Shown here piece by piece: positions 30,742 through 40,702 of a stretch of 64,000 bases of DNA. The notes beneath the pieces were generated by a model. It did not search any database, was not told where the DNA came from, and saw only the letters and a program-made list of their open reading frames with translations. Source of the DNA: CAVVUC01 sp963751395. Lineage in GTDB: Bacteria > Verrucomicrobiota > Verrucomicrobiia > Chthoniobacterales > Chthoniobacteraceae. Made by a program: the position numbers and the translations under genes. The stretch lies in contig CAVVUC010000003.1 of NCBI GenBank assembly GCA_963751395.1, positions 496,001 to 560,000 of the forward strand, given 5' to 3'. The first letter of the stretch is position 1; each line of letters opens with the position of its first letter.

Positions 30742-31470
30742 TTGGAATCCACGCTGCCAGATCACTACGCCACGCTCGGCCTCGACCGCCGCTGCACCGA
30801 CGCGCAAATCCGCAACGCCTGGCGCGTGCTCGCCAAGCAGCATCATCCCGATGTGAACCACGGATCGCCCGACGCCGTCGCGCAAACCCAGGCCATCAAT
30901 GCCGCGTATGAAATCCTGAGCGATCCGGCGCGCCGCCGCGAGTACGACCGCGACCTCGCCGCCGCCGAACGGAAACCCTCCACCGGTTCCGGAAAAGCTC
31001 TGCGCAACATCGACAAGGAAGTTCATCTCCGCATCGAAGAATTTCTTCGCGGCGCGACACTCGAAGTTCGCGTGAACGATCCGGCCAATCCCGACGGCGC
31101 GGAAACCTACGAACTCGTCGTCCCGCCGGAGACGTCGCCGGGAATGCGCTTTCGCGTGGCGCGCGCCGGCAGCTTCGATGGCGGTTTCGTTTTGGTGCGG
31201 GCGAAAGCGCGCCCCGATTTTCGTTTCAAAGTGCGCGGTTCGGATTTGCGCTGCGATTTGAAGATCACTTCCCAGCGTGCTTCGGAAGGCGGCCCGGAAT
31301 CCCTGCGCGGGGTGACGGGAAATTTTCTCCGCGTGCAAATCCCGAAGCAGATCGCGCGCGGCGAAATCATCCGCATCCCCGGCGAAGGGCTGCCCAAAGC
31401 TCGCGGCGGACGCGGCGACCTGCTCGTGCGCATCACCTACCGGCCCGAAGTGCGGATCACACGCCGGTAG
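30742..31470 (+). CDS. DnaJ/CbpA-like co-chaperone
   Basis: 242 aa. The J-domain (~5-70; DHYATLGLDRRCTDAQIRNA) has HPD in KQHHPDVNHG. A short linker leads to the DnaJ C-terminal substrate-binding domain (EVHLRIEEFLRGATLEVRV, EIIRIPGEGLPKARGGRGDL). There is no G/F region or zinc finger, as in CbpA-type proteins, and the C-terminal domain is shorter than usual. It should stimulate DnaK. TTG 30742 is the likely start. Confidence 0.85.
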   Translation: MESTLPDHYATLGLDRRCTDAQIRNAWRVLAKQHHPDVNHGSPDAVAQTQAINAAYEILSDPARRREYDRDLAAAERKPSTGSGKALRNIDKEVHLRIEEFLRGATLEVRVNDPANPDGAETYELVVPPETSPGMRFRVARAGSFDGGFVLVRAKARPDFRFKVRGSDLRCDLKITSQRASEGGPESLRGVTGNFLRVQIPKQIARGEIIRIPGEGLPKARGGRGDLLVRITYRPEVRITRR

Positions 31471-31528
31471 CCTGTCGGCAAAGTGCGCGGTTGTTTCCTG
31501 GCGGGGCGCCGGTCTATCGTGAACCTCT

Positions 31529-31864
31529 ATGAGCAAACCTGCCTGCCCGATGTGCGAGATGACCGAAGTGTTGGAACACCCCGACCGCTGGGAATGCGTC
31601 ACCTGCGGCCACGAGTGGGCGCGCGAGCCCGAAACCGAAACCGCCGACGGCCCGCGCGTCGTCAAAGACGCCCACGGCAACGCGCTCGCGGACGGTGATT
31701 GCGTCGTCTTGATCAAGGACTTGAAGCTGGGCGGCGGCAACCAGGTGCTCAAAGGCGGAACGAAGTCCAAACCCATCCGGCTCGTGGACGGCGACCACGA
31801 GATCTCCTGCAAGATGGACGGCATTGCCGTCGGCCTGAAAGCGTGCTTCGTGAAGAAGGCGTGA
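31529..31864 (+). CDS. yjdM: YjdM/PhnA-like zinc-ribbon protein
   Basis: 111 aa, family length. A zinc ribbon is formed by CPMC (7-10) and CVTCGHEW (~23-30), followed by the PhnA domain (VVKDAHGNALADGDCVVLIK, then LKLGG and IRLVDGDHEISCKMDGIAVG). Members are common in proteobacteria and verrucomicrobia; despite the name, no phosphonate role is firmly shown. Confidence 0.9.
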   Translation: MSKPACPMCEMTEVLEHPDRWECVTCGHEWAREPETETADGPRVVKDAHGNALADGDCVVLIKDLKLGGGNQVLKGGTKSKPIRLVDGDHEISCKMDGIAVGLKACFVKKA

Positions 31865-31911
31865 AGTGACGGTTTATCGTCGCCGATTGGAACCGCAGGT
31901 GGGATCCCCGA

Positions 31912-33660
31912 TCAACTTTTTGGCAGGCCTAAAGCATTCCGGCTCTCGTCGAGAAGGCGTTTTCCCTCCGGAAGCAGATTGTCGGGTTTGATTTTCACCA
32001 GAACCTCGCGCGCTTTCACTTTGTCGTCCGCGGCAATGAGGATGGCGGCATAACATGCCGCGATTGATGGTTCCTGAAGTTTCTCCGGGGGAAGCGCAGA
32101 GAGCATGTTGAGCGCGGCCTGAACCTTGGACTGCTTGAACAACGAAAAGGCGTAAGTGGAGGCGAAGAACGGGTTCTTGCTGTCGGCAAGATAAGCGTCA
32201 ACGGCCATCTTGTGAGCCTGTTCGAGGTTCTCATCTCGCAGCAACAACAGCAGCGCCAGTTTGTTTGCCGCAACCGGGTCGGAGGGATCCAGGGCCTGCT
32301 TGCGGGTCCACAGTCTGCAGAGCGACTCGCTATCACCATGCGCAATGAGACGGTTTTCGAGTTGTTCAAACACAAAATCCGGCGGATTGGGATTTTCCGT
32401 GAGCTGCCATAACAAAGGTTCCGCCTCCGCATTCCAGCCCCAGCTTTGCGCAAGTCTCAGAAGCTTGACCTGCATTTGCTGCAAAATCTTCGCTTCCATC
32501 ATTGCGGAATTCCAAGCGGTTTGAGCCTGGGTCAGGCGGCCTTCGTAACGGAACAGCTTCGCCTGGAGCGCGAGTGCGAAGAATTTGTAGGCCCCCCAGT
32601 CTCCGCTGCTGGTCAGTTCCTTGACGGACTCCCAATCCTGCACCCGGAGATGGCACTCGGCGAATGCGAGCTTCAGGAGCGGGTCCGAGGCGATTTTTCT
32701 CGGCATGGTCCTGGCCCACTCGATGGCGAGCAGGGACATATTGTGGTTACGCAGCCACGTGAGCAGTTCCAGAATGGACTTGTTGGATTCCCGGCTTTCC
32801 GCCTGAAGCGTTTGAAGCAACGTTGCGAAATCCGGCAGTCTCATGCGCCGCAGCACCTCGAGGCGCAAAAGACGGACATCGAATGTTGAATTCGGGTCGT
32901 TGGCGATTTTCTCTGAAAGCTCCTTCGCGGCTTGCATTTCCTGGTGTTGAAGCATGTCCGTAAGGAGGAGTTGGAGCGATAGCTGTCGGTACTCATCGAC
33001 ATCCAACAACCGTGTCAGGCGCTCGCGTGCCCCGGGCCGCTTCTCGGGGCTGTCCAGACGCAGTTCCGCCAGCCCCAGCGCGAACTGATAATCGTTCTGC
33101 CTGGGATTCAGCTCGACGGCTTTCAAAAGGTATTCCTCCGCTTGCTTGGGGTTGTTGGCTGCGAGGGCCAGTTGACCGGAGACGAACTGAAAGTCTGCAT
33201 GTCTGGCACCCTCGGAGTGGCTTCGTTTCAATAGTCTCTGCGCCGCCCCGATCTGGCCGAGGTTCAGCTTGAGCTTCGCGATGGCGACCACGTTATCAAT
33301 ATCATCGGGGCGTTTTTCCAAGGCTTTGTGGCGCCAGAAAATTGCCTCCTCCGGTTTTGCTGTCTCCATGATCTTTGCCATGATCAACGAGGCGTCCGCG
33401 TCCTCGGGATACAACTGAAAAATGCGACGGGCGTGAATGCTTGCGGCGCGGTAGTCACCGCATTCGAGTGCGCTCTTCGCATTCGTGATGATCTTCTTTC
33501 GGCGGAAGTAGTGGTAACCTCTGTATCCTCCAGCCCCCAGGACACCCGCAATGACTAGAAGGATAAGAGTGAAAATCGCGATCCTTCGCCAGTTGCGCTT
33601 CTTCCGGCTCTTGCGAAACTTCTTCTTGCGTAGCTTTTTCCTGACTATGGTTCGAGACAT
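31912..33660 (-). CDS. Membrane-anchored TPR protein
   Basis: 582 aa. The N-terminus is strikingly basic (RKKLRKKKFRKSRKKRNWRR), followed by one transmembrane helix (~28-48). The rest is a solenoid of tetratricopeptide-like repeats (GDYRAASIHARRIFQLYPED; NPKQAEEYLLKAVELNPRQN). Topology by the positive-inside rule puts the short tail in the cytoplasm and the TPRs in the periplasm. The partner is unknown. It may be a scaffold for envelope protein complexes. Confidence 0.78.
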   Translation of the reverse strand: MSRTIVRKKLRKKKFRKSRKKRNWRRIAIFTLILLVIAGVLGAGGYRGYHYFRRKKIITNAKSALECGDYRAASIHARRIFQLYPEDADASLIMAKIMETAKPEEAIFWRHKALEKRPDDIDNVVAIAKLKLNLGQIGAAQRLLKRSHSEGARHADFQFVSGQLALAANNPKQAEEYLLKAVELNPRQNDYQFALGLAELRLDSPEKRPGARERLTRLLDVDEYRQLSLQLLLTDMLQHQEMQAAKELSEKIANDPNSTFDVRLLRLEVLRRMRLPDFATLLQTLQAESRESNKSILELLTWLRNHNMSLLAIEWARTMPRKIASDPLLKLAFAECHLRVQDWESVKELTSSGDWGAYKFFALALQAKLFRYEGRLTQAQTAWNSAMMEAKILQQMQVKLLRLAQSWGWNAEAEPLLWQLTENPNPPDFVFEQLENRLIAHGDSESLCRLWTRKQALDPSDPVAANKLALLLLLRDENLEQAHKMAVDAYLADSKNPFFASTYAFSLFKQSKVQAALNMLSALPPEKLQEPSIAACYAAILIAADDKVKAREVLVKIKPDNLLPEGKRLLDESRNALGLPKS

Positions 33661-33763
33661 AGGTCGGCTTGGAGGGGACTATCGAGCATCCCCGCTGACA
33701 GGGCAAGACTCCGGATGAATAGCTTGCAATCCCGGACTGTTCAGCACAAACGAGACCAGTCGC

Positions 33764-34912
33764 CTACGATTTCCCGGAATAGGCGAGGGAAACGAGCGTC
33801 AAGTCGTCGGGCATCCTCACGTGCGAACTCCAGCGGAGAAGCTGCTCTTCGAGGCGGGTCAGGCTGATCCTCCCTTTTTCCGACAATTGGGTCCGCAGCA
33901 TTTCAATCATTCCGGCTTCGCCCAGTTCCTCGCCGGTGCTTCCGGCGACCTCGATGGCTCCGTCCGTGTAAATGAGGAGCGTGTCTGCCGGATCGAGTTG
34001 CTCGACGCTTTCCTCAAACACGGAATCGGGGAAGAGGCCGAGCGCGGGGTTTCGCCCCCCGAGCTTGCGCACGCCGGCGTCTCTGCCCACGATGAGAGGA
34101 GCGGGGTGGCCGGCGATCACCGCGCGGATTTTGCCAGAGGCGGCGTCGAAAAGGATGTAAACCGCAGTGGCGTAATAGCCGTCGTGTGCCACTTGTTCAT
34201 AAAGCCGCCGGGCCACGGCACCCATAAAACGAGGCGGGTCCAGCAGGTCGGCTCGAAATTCCTCCCATGCCGACCTCAACTGCATGCAATAGAGCGCGGC
34301 GGAAACCCCGTGCCCCATGATGTCGGCGACCAGCAACCCGTAGTGGTCCGCATCAATGCGCTCGATGTGATAAAAGTCACCCCCGATCATTTCCTGCGGC
34401 GTGTAGCAGGAAGCGATGGTGACACGGGAATCCTTGGGGAGCGGACTTTCCAGGATGTGATCCTGAATGGCCTTCGCCCTCTTGAGGTCGTCCATGTTCG
34501 ATGTGAGATCGCGGAAAATTTCCATCCCGCCAATCACCCGGCCTGCCTCATCAAACAGCGGCGAGACGGTCACTTCCACGGCGATCCGGCCACCCTGCCG
34601 CTTTCGCGCAAAAATGACGAGCGGACGTTCCGAGCGCTCGCCCGTCACCATCGCCCGGTGGAGCGGACAATACTCGGCGCCGCACAGCGCATGGCCATCC
34701 TTGTCCACGTGAACGAGAATGTTGTCGCTGCATTTTTTTCCGAGCACCTCCTGCGAGCTCCAGCCGGTGAGGCGTTCGGCGGCCTGATTCCAGAAGACAA
34801 TCTCGCGCTCCGGCGTCGTGATATACGCGCCATCGTTCAGGGAATGGAGAATGTCGAAAGCTCCTTTCCGAAGAAGGGAACCCAATTCAATGCCGGGGAG
34901 GGCCGCGTGCAT
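33764..34912 (-). CDS. PAS-domain SpoIIE/RsbU-type protein phosphatase
   Basis: 382 aa. A PAS domain (~20-140; DILHSLNDGAYITTPEREIV, CPLHRAMVTGERSERPLVIF) is followed by a PP2C-like SpoIIE domain with PQEMIGGDFYHIERID and LLVADIMGHGVSAALYCMQL (metal-binding Asp residues) and MPDDLTLVSL. Such proteins dephosphorylate anti-anti-sigma proteins to release stress sigma factors; no such partner is encoded nearby. ATG 34912 is preferred; TTG 34966 adds 18 residues. Cys-rich CGAEYCPLHR may bind a metal or sense redox state. Confidence 0.88.
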   Translation of the reverse strand: MHAALPGIELGSLLRKGAFDILHSLNDGAYITTPEREIVFWNQAAERLTGWSSQEVLGKKCSDNILVHVDKDGHALCGAEYCPLHRAMVTGERSERPLVIFARKRQGGRIAVEVTVSPLFDEAGRVIGGMEIFRDLTSNMDDLKRAKAIQDHILESPLPKDSRVTIASCYTPQEMIGGDFYHIERIDADHYGLLVADIMGHGVSAALYCMQLRSAWEEFRADLLDPPRFMGAVARRLYEQVAHDGYYATAVYILFDAASGKIRAVIAGHPAPLIVGRDAGVRKLGGRNPALGLFPDSVFEESVEQLDPADTLLIYTDGAIEVAGSTGEELGEAGMIEMLRTQLSEKGRISLTRLEEQLLRWSSHVRMPDDLTLVSLAYSGKS

Positions 34913-35004
34913 GTGGCAATATAGTTCCACTCCCGGCGATTCAACAAGTCGAAACAGGGCGCGCAAGCGGGCAATGTTCTTGCTCAGAGCCTCTCGATCC
35001 GATC

Positions 35005-35889
35005 ATGGACAAACCGGCAAAACGCCCGCTACAATCTTCGCCACCTGTGAAAATCAAAAAAGCAATCATCACCGCCGCCGGCCGCAGCCAGCGCGCGCTC
35101 CCGCTTCAAACACTCGTCGATCGCGACGGCGCGCAGCACTCGGCGCTGCGCATCATTTTGGGCGAGGCCGTGAACTCGGGCATCGAGGAGATCTGCGTCG
35201 TGATATGTCCCGGCGACGGCGCGAGCTACTCCGCCGCGGCGGACGACCTTGCCGGTCGCGTGCAATTTGTCGAACAACCGGAGCCGCGCGGTTACGGGAA
35301 CGCGCTTTTGTGCGCGCGCGGATTCGCCGGCAGCGAACCGTTCCTGCATCTCGTCAGCGATCATCTTTACGTGAGCCGCAGCGCGCAGGGCTGCGCCGCG
35401 CAAGTCGTGGAGATCGCCAGCGCGGAATCGTGCGCGGTGTCCGCAGTGCAACCCACCCGCGAAAACATGCTCCCCTACTACGGAGTCGTCGGTGGACGCC
35501 GCATCCCGAACCAACGCCAGCTCTACGTCGTTGAGAACGTCCTCGAAAAACCCGCTCCCACCGAAGCCGAGCAACAGCTCATCGTGCCGGGTCTGCGCGC
35601 CGGCCACTACCTCTGCTTCTTCGGCATTCATGTCCTCACGCCGCTCGTCATGGATCTGATCGAGGAACAATCGGCTGCCGTGCGCGACGGCGAAACGGTC
35701 TCTCTTTCGCCCGCGCTCGACCGGCTCGCCAAGCGAGAGCGTTATCTTGCCGTCGAACTCGAAGGCTCGCGGCACAACATGGGCGTGAAATACGGAATGC
35801 TTTGCGCCCAGCTTGCGCTTGCCCTCAGCGGTCGTGAGCGTGAGGAAGTGCTGGCGCAGATCGTCGAGTTGCTCGCGAAGGAGAGGTAG
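35005..35889 (+). CDS. GalU-like nucleotidyltransferase, divergent
   Basis: 294 aa with the fold of sugar-1-phosphate nucleotidyltransferases: KKAIITAAGRSQRALPLQTL resembles the GalU N-terminus, QFVEQPEPRGYGNALLCAR aligns with the EQ...GHA region, and PFLHLVSDHLYVS holds the metal-binding Asp. The usual PK following the glycine loop is missing (VDRDG instead), so activity may be altered. It lies 6 bp upstream of a large UDPGP fusion and probably works with it in nucleotide-sugar synthesis. The substrate is unknown. Confidence 0.7.
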   Translation: MDKPAKRPLQSSPPVKIKKAIITAAGRSQRALPLQTLVDRDGAQHSALRIILGEAVNSGIEEICVVICPGDGASYSAAADDLAGRVQFVEQPEPRGYGNALLCARGFAGSEPFLHLVSDHLYVSRSAQGCAAQVVEIASAESCAVSAVQPTRENMLPYYGVVGGRRIPNQRQLYVVENVLEKPAPTEAEQQLIVPGLRAGHYLCFFGIHVLTPLVMDLIEEQSAAVRDGETVSLSPALDRLAKRERYLAVELEGSRHNMGVKYGMLCAQLALALSGREREEVLAQIVELLAKER

Positions 35890-35895
35890 TTTTCT

Positions 35896-38800
35896 ATGCA
35901 AGCCGGCCAGCTCGTCTCCATCATCACGTCGCCAGATCCGGCGCAACGCAACCAGTCGCTCGACCGCCTCTGCGCGGGACTCGACGCCGCGGGATTGCTC
36001 GCCGAGTGCGACGCGCTGGAACAATTCCGCCGTCAAAGCAAAAACCTCTACGAGCGGGTTCGGGCGCTCTTTTTTCTCTACGCGATCTACCGGTTCCATC
36101 TGCCCGGAAAACTCTCCGCACGTCCCGGTCGCGTGCCGTTCGAGGCGTTCTCGCATCTGCTGAAGCGCCGCTTCGAGGAGGCGATTCAGACGCTGCTCGC
36201 ACAGCAGGCGCACAGCGGTCCGGACGATACGATCGCCAGCGCGCTCGCGGCGGCTTACCACGACCTCGCGTTCCAGACGCTCGCCGATCAAGTCCGCCGC
36301 AGTGTCCGCTCGGTGCGCGGCAACCAGTGGATGTTCCGCATCGGCCATCCCGCCGATCAACCGCTCCGCGTGCGCCCCGAGTTGCTTCGCGGCGGCGTGA
36401 TCCTGCGCGAGAGCACGCCGGTTCGCATGGATTTGTCGCACAGCGCGTGGAGCGACATTTTTTTCCTCGGCATGGATTTCCCCGAGGGCGCGCGGGTGCT
36501 GAACGTCTCGATCGACCTCGGCGTGAAAGGTGTGGACGCCTCGCCGAAACCGCCGGTCGAGTGCTACCTGCGAGTGATCGACGAAGCGGTCCTGCGGCTC
36601 ACGAGCGTCGATCTCGGCGCGACCGCCGACATCACCGATCTCGCCGAGGTTTTTGATTTTGCGAAAGATTATCTCGGTCTGTTGAAGGCCGCGGTCATTG
36701 CGTCCGGTATCGTTCCGCCCGGCATGGAAGGCTCCGGCGAGAGCCTTGCCGAACTGCTCGCGCGCCTCGTCGGGCCGGGGCGCGGCATCGAGATTCTCAG
36801 CAGCGTCAACAACATCCCCAAAGGCTCCCGCCTCGCCGTCTCGACCAATCTCCTTGCCTCGCTCATCGCCGTTTGCATGCGCGCCACGAGCCAGACGAAA
36901 TCGTTCACCGGCCAGCTCGACGAAAGCGAGCGCCGCCTCGTTGCCGCGCGCGCGATCCTCGGCGAATGGATCGGCGGTTCCGGCGGCGGCTGGCAGGATT
37001 CCGGCGGCGTCTGGCCTGGCATCAAGCTCATCGAAGGCGTGCTCGCCCGCGACGGCGACACCGAGTTCGGCATCAGCCGCGGGCGGCTGCTCCCGCAGCA
37101 CCGCATTCTCGACGACAACGACGCGCCGCAGATCTCGCGCGAGAAGCTTCAGCAAAGCCTCGTTCTCGTCCACGGCGGGATGGCGCAGAACGTCGGGCCG
37201 ATCCTCGAGATGGTGACGGAAAAATACCTGCTCCGTTCCGAGGCGGAGTGGACAGGCCGCATGAAGGCGCTCGGCATTCTCGACGACATCCTCGCGCACC
37301 TGCGCACCGGCGACATCCGCGCGATCGGCGACGCCACGACGCGCAATTTTTTCGGACCGATCCAGGCGATCATCCCGTGGGCCAGCACGCTCTACACCGA
37401 GACGCTCATCGAAAAAGTGCGGCACGATTTCGGCGCCGACTTCTGGGGTTTCTGGATGCTCGGCGGCATGTCCGGCGGCGGAATGGGATTCATTTTCGCG
37501 CCGGAAAAAAAGGCCGCCGCGCAGCAGCGCTTGCAGGAGATCATGAGCGCGACGAAGCGGGAGATGGAGCACTCGCTGCCGTTTGCCATGGAGCCGGTCG
37601 TTTACGATTTCGCCATCAATCCGCGCGGCACCTGGGCCGACCTTCTGTCCGCCAGCGAAACGATTCTGCCGTCCGGTTATTATGCGCTGATGGTCCCGCA
37701 ATTGTTGCGCACCGACCCGCGCTCGCTCGCTCCCGCGCGGCTTTCCGAGCTCGATCGCTTCGGTGCCGCGTGCCGAACCCGGCCCGAACTCGGCAACATG
37801 GTTCAGACACTTTTCGACCGGATGCTGCCGCGAGGGAAATCCGGAGACGCGCGCGATTCGACTCTCGCGGAACTTCTCGCGGCCAACGGATTCGACCCGG
37901 CGCAACACGAGCAGATCGTGACCGAGTTGAAGAACGGACGCACGGGTCTCGCGCAAAATCGTCTCCCTCGCAGCACGACGATCGAGGACGTGCGCCCGGA
38001 AGATGTGCGTGACGCCACCAACGGCTTGCCGCAGGAGTTTTACCAGACCGGACTCGACGCACTCAGACGCGGAGAAATCGCCGTCGTGAGTCTCGCCGCC
38101 GGCGCGGGAAGTCGATGGACGCAGGGCGCGGGCGTGGTGAAGGCGCTGCATCCGTTCTGCAAATTCGGCGGACGTCACCGCAGTTTCATCGAGGTGCATC
38201 TCGCCAAAAGCCGCCGCATCGGCCGGCTCGCGGGCACCGAAATCCCGCATGTCGTCACCACGAGCTACCTCACGCACAAACCGATCGAGGAATATCTCTC
38301 CCGCGACGGTGCGCATGCGTCCCGCCTTTTCCTTTCGCCCGGACGCGCCGTGGGAATGCGCCTCGTGCCGACCGTGCGCGACCTTGCGTTTGCGTGGGAG
38401 GAACAGCCGCGCCAGATGCTCGACGAGCAGAAGCAAAAAATGCGCGAGAGCCTTCACGCCGCGTATGTCGGGTGGGCGCGCCAGACCGGCGAGGCGAGCG
38501 ATTACACCGACAACCTTCCGCTCCAGTGCCTGCATCCGGTCGGCCATTGGTTCGAAATTCCGAACCTGCTGCGCAACGGCACGCTGCGACGGCTCCTCGC
38601 CGGGCGCCCGCAGTTGCGCCACCTCATGCTGCACAACATCGACACCGTCGGCGCGGACGTTGATCCGGCCTTGTTCGGCGCGCACATCCGCGACAACGCG
38701 TGCCTCACGTTCGAGGTCATCACGCGCCGCATCGAGGACCACGGCGGCGGACTCGCGCGCGTCAACGGCCAGGTGCGCCTCGTCGAGGGACTCGCCATGC

Positions 38801-39195
38801 CGCGCGAGGAGGACGAGTTCACGCTCTCCTACTACAACACGCTCACGACCTGGATCGACATCGACAAACTTCTCGACGTCTTCCGGCTTTCAAAGGCCGA
38901 TCTCGCTGACGACACAAAAGTCACCGCCGCCATCCGCGCCGTCGCCGCGCGCATGCCCACCTACATCACGCTCAAGGAAGTGAAAAAACGCTGGGGCCAC
39001 GGTCAGGAAGACATCTTCCCCGTCGCACAGTTCGAGAAACTCTGGGGCGACATGAGCGTGCTGCCGGAAGTCGAGAGCCGCTTCACCGTCGTCCCGCGCC
39101 TGCGCGGACAGCAACTCAAAGATCAGGCGCAGCTCGACGGCTGGCTCCGCGACGGTTCCGCCGCGCACATCGAGACGCTCTGCGAGTGGAGTTAG
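35896..39195 (+). CDS. GHMP-kinase-like/UDPGP-type nucleotidyltransferase fusion
   Basis: 1099 aa. Residues ~300-420 show GHMP-kinase features of the fucokinase type: NIPKGSRLAVSTN in the position of the phosphate-binding loop, GGSGGGWQDSGGVWPGIKLI near 360, and HGGMAQNVGPIL. The C-terminal third (~725-1090) is a UDPGP-family pyrophosphorylase: SLAAGAGSRWTQGAGVVKAL, LPLQCLHPVGHWFEIPNLL, LRHLMLHNIDTVGADVDPAL. It could phosphorylate a sugar and then activate it, analogous to plant FKGP but with the domains in reverse order. The glycine loop is not a perfect GHMP motif, so kinase activity is uncertain. Confidence 0.72.
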   Translation: MQAGQLVSIITSPDPAQRNQSLDRLCAGLDAAGLLAECDALEQFRRQSKNLYERVRALFFLYAIYRFHLPGKLSARPGRVPFEAFSHLLKRRFEEAIQTLLAQQAHSGPDDTIASALAAAYHDLAFQTLADQVRRSVRSVRGNQWMFRIGHPADQPLRVRPELLRGGVILRESTPVRMDLSHSAWSDIFFLGMDFPEGARVLNVSIDLGVKGVDASPKPPVECYLRVIDEAVLRLTSVDLGATADITDLAEVFDFAKDYLGLLKAAVIASGIVPPGMEGSGESLAELLARLVGPGRGIEILSSVNNIPKGSRLAVSTNLLASLIAVCMRATSQTKSFTGQLDESERRLVAARAILGEWIGGSGGGWQDSGGVWPGIKLIEGVLARDGDTEFGISRGRLLPQHRILDDNDAPQISREKLQQSLVLVHGGMAQNVGPILEMVTEKYLLRSEAEWTGRMKALGILDDILAHLRTGDIRAIGDATTRNFFGPIQAIIPWASTLYTETLIEKVRHDFGADFWGFWMLGGMSGGGMGFIFAPEKKAAAQQRLQEIMSATKREMEHSLPFAMEPVVYDFAINPRGTWADLLSASETILPSGYYALMVPQLLRTDPRSLAPARLSELDRFGAACRTRPELGNMVQTLFDRMLPRGKSGDARDSTLAELLAANGFDPAQHEQIVTELKNGRTGLAQNRLPRSTTIEDVRPEDVRDATNGLPQEFYQTGLDALRRGEIAVVSLAAGAGSRWTQGAGVVKALHPFCKFGGRHRSFIEVHLAKSRRIGRLAGTEIPHVVTTSYLTHKPIEEYLSRDGAHASRLFLSPGRAVGMRLVPTVRDLAFAWEEQPRQMLDEQKQKMRESLHAAYVGWARQTGEASDYTDNLPLQCLHPVGHWFEIPNLLRNGTLRRLLAGRPQLRHLMLHNIDTVGADVDPALFGAHIRDNACLTFEVITRRIEDHGGGLARVNGQVRLVEGLAMPREEDEFTLSYYNTLTTWIDIDKLLDVFRLSKADLADDTKVTAAIRAVAARMPTYITLKEVKKRWGHGQEDIFPVAQFEKLWGDMSVLPEVESRFTVVPRLRGQQLKDQAQLDGWLRDGSAAHIETLCEWS

Positions 39196-39391
39196 CGCGA
39201 ACTTCGGTGCGGCGAGCGAACGTCCACGACTGATTGTCTTGGCGAACCGCGGACGCCGGATCATGCCGCCAGCGCGTTCTGCGGCGAAGCTGGATTCGAC
39301 ATCGAACGGGTGCTTCAGCTTGACTGGAGACCCCGTCTTTTCGCGACAACCCGCATCGTGAAGATGCACATCGTTTGAGCGCTGGGAGAGT

Positions 39392-40702
39392 TTACGACAC
39401 CACCTCGGAGATCGCGCGCTCGATGGCCGACACGGCTTGCGTCAGTTGTTGATCACTCACGCAATAAGGCGGCATGAGGACGATGACGTCGCGGATCGGG
39501 CGCGTGAGCAGTCCGTGCCGGCGGGCGGCGAGGCAGACGCGCGCGCCGGTTTGCGCGGCCGGATCGAACGGCGTCCTGCCGTCGCGCTGTAGTTCGATGC
39601 CGGCGATAAAGCCGCGCTGCCGCACTTCGGCGACATGGCGCATCCGGGCGATTGGTTCCAGAAGCCCGGCCAGGAGTTGGATTTTCGGCTGCAAATTCGC
39701 GAGCACATTTTCCTCGCGAAAAATGGCGAGACTCGCGAGAGCGGCGGCGCAGCCGAGCTGGTTGCCGCAATAGCTGTGGCCGTAGTACAAGGTCTTTTGT
39801 TCCTCGAATGTTCCCAGGAATGCGCCGAAGACCTTCCCGCTCGTCAGCGTCGCGGCGAGCGGCATGTAGCCTCCGGTGATCCCTTTGGCGAGCGCGAGGA
39901 AATCGGGCGCGACGTTTTCCTGCTCGCACGCGAACATCGAGCCGGTGCGCCCGAAGCCGGTCATGACTTCGTCGGCGATCAAGAGCGCGCCGTGCGCGTC
40001 GCACCACGCGCGGAGCTGCGCGAGCATCCCGCGCGGCCAGAGGCGCATGCCCGCCGCGCCCTGGATAAGCGGCTCGATGACGACTGCGGCGAGTGTGCCG
40101 GGATCGTCGATGCGATTCAGTTCCTCGATCGAACTCACGCGGTCGATCGGAAAGCAATGGGCGGCGAACCGCTCGTGGAAAAGCTTTACGCCGCCGAGAC
40201 TCGCCGCGCCAAGCGTGTCACCGTGATAGGCGTTCTCGAAGGCGACGAAGCGCTGCCGGCGCGGCTCGCCGGCGAGCTGCCAGTATTGCACCGCCATTTT
40301 CACCGCGACCTCGATCGCAGTCGAGCCGTCATCGGAATAAAAGACGCGGGTCAGTGACGGCGGTGCGATTTTTACCAACTCCTCCGCGAGCCGGATCGCG
40401 GGCGGGTTGGTGAAGCCAAGAAATGAAGTGTGCGCGACGCGGTCGAGTTGTTCGCGAATTGCGGCGTTGATTTTCGGGTGGTTGTGGCCGTGGAGGTTCG
40501 TCCAGATCGACGAGTTGCCGTCGATGTATTCGCGGCCTTCGCTGTCGCGAAGAATTGCCCCTTCGCCTTCGACGAGCAGGAGCGGTTCGTGCCCGGGCGC
40601 ACACCAGTCCCGCATCTGCGTGAAAGGATGCCAGAGGTGTTGTTTGTCGGCGGCGATGAGCCGTTTGGTGTCCCAGTGTCGCACGTTAAGAGGAATCGTC
40701 AT
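39392..40702 (-). CDS. bioA: Adenosylmethionine-8-amino-7-oxononanoate aminotransferase
   Basis: 436-aa fold-type I PLP enzyme that makes 7,8-diaminopelargonate in biotin synthesis. HLWHPFTQMRDW near the N-terminus and IDGNSSIWTNLHGHNHPKIN are BioA hallmarks. LIADEVMTGFGRTGSMFACE carries the PLP-ring Asp, and the Schiff-base Lys is in FLALAKGITGGYMPLAATL. The stop-proximal region is complete. No other bio genes are present in the window. Its start overlaps the 95-aa ORF. Confidence 0.93.
   Translation of the reverse strand: MTIPLNVRHWDTKRLIAADKQHLWHPFTQMRDWCAPGHEPLLLVEGEGAILRDSEGREYIDGNSSIWTNLHGHNHPKINAAIREQLDRVAHTSFLGFTNPPAIRLAEELVKIAPPSLTRVFYSDDGSTAIEVAVKMAVQYWQLAGEPRRQRFVAFENAYHGDTLGAASLGGVKLFHERFAAHCFPIDRVSSIEELNRIDDPGTLAAVVIEPLIQGAAGMRLWPRGMLAQLRAWCDAHGALLIADEVMTGFGRTGSMFACEQENVAPDFLALAKGITGGYMPLAATLTSGKVFGAFLGTFEEQKTLYYGHSYCGNQLGCAAALASLAIFREENVLANLQPKIQLLAGLLEPIARMRHVAEVRQRGFIAGIELQRDGRTPFDPAAQTGARVCLAARRHGLLTRPIRDVIVLMPPYCVSDQQLTQAVSAIERAISEVVS

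Noticed and set aside
35029..38742. A 1237-codon open frame on the minus strand opposite the GHMP/UDPGP fusion
   Set aside because: High GC gives long antisense frames; it is Arg/Ala-rich with no domain signature, while the plus-strand frame encodes recognisable protein.
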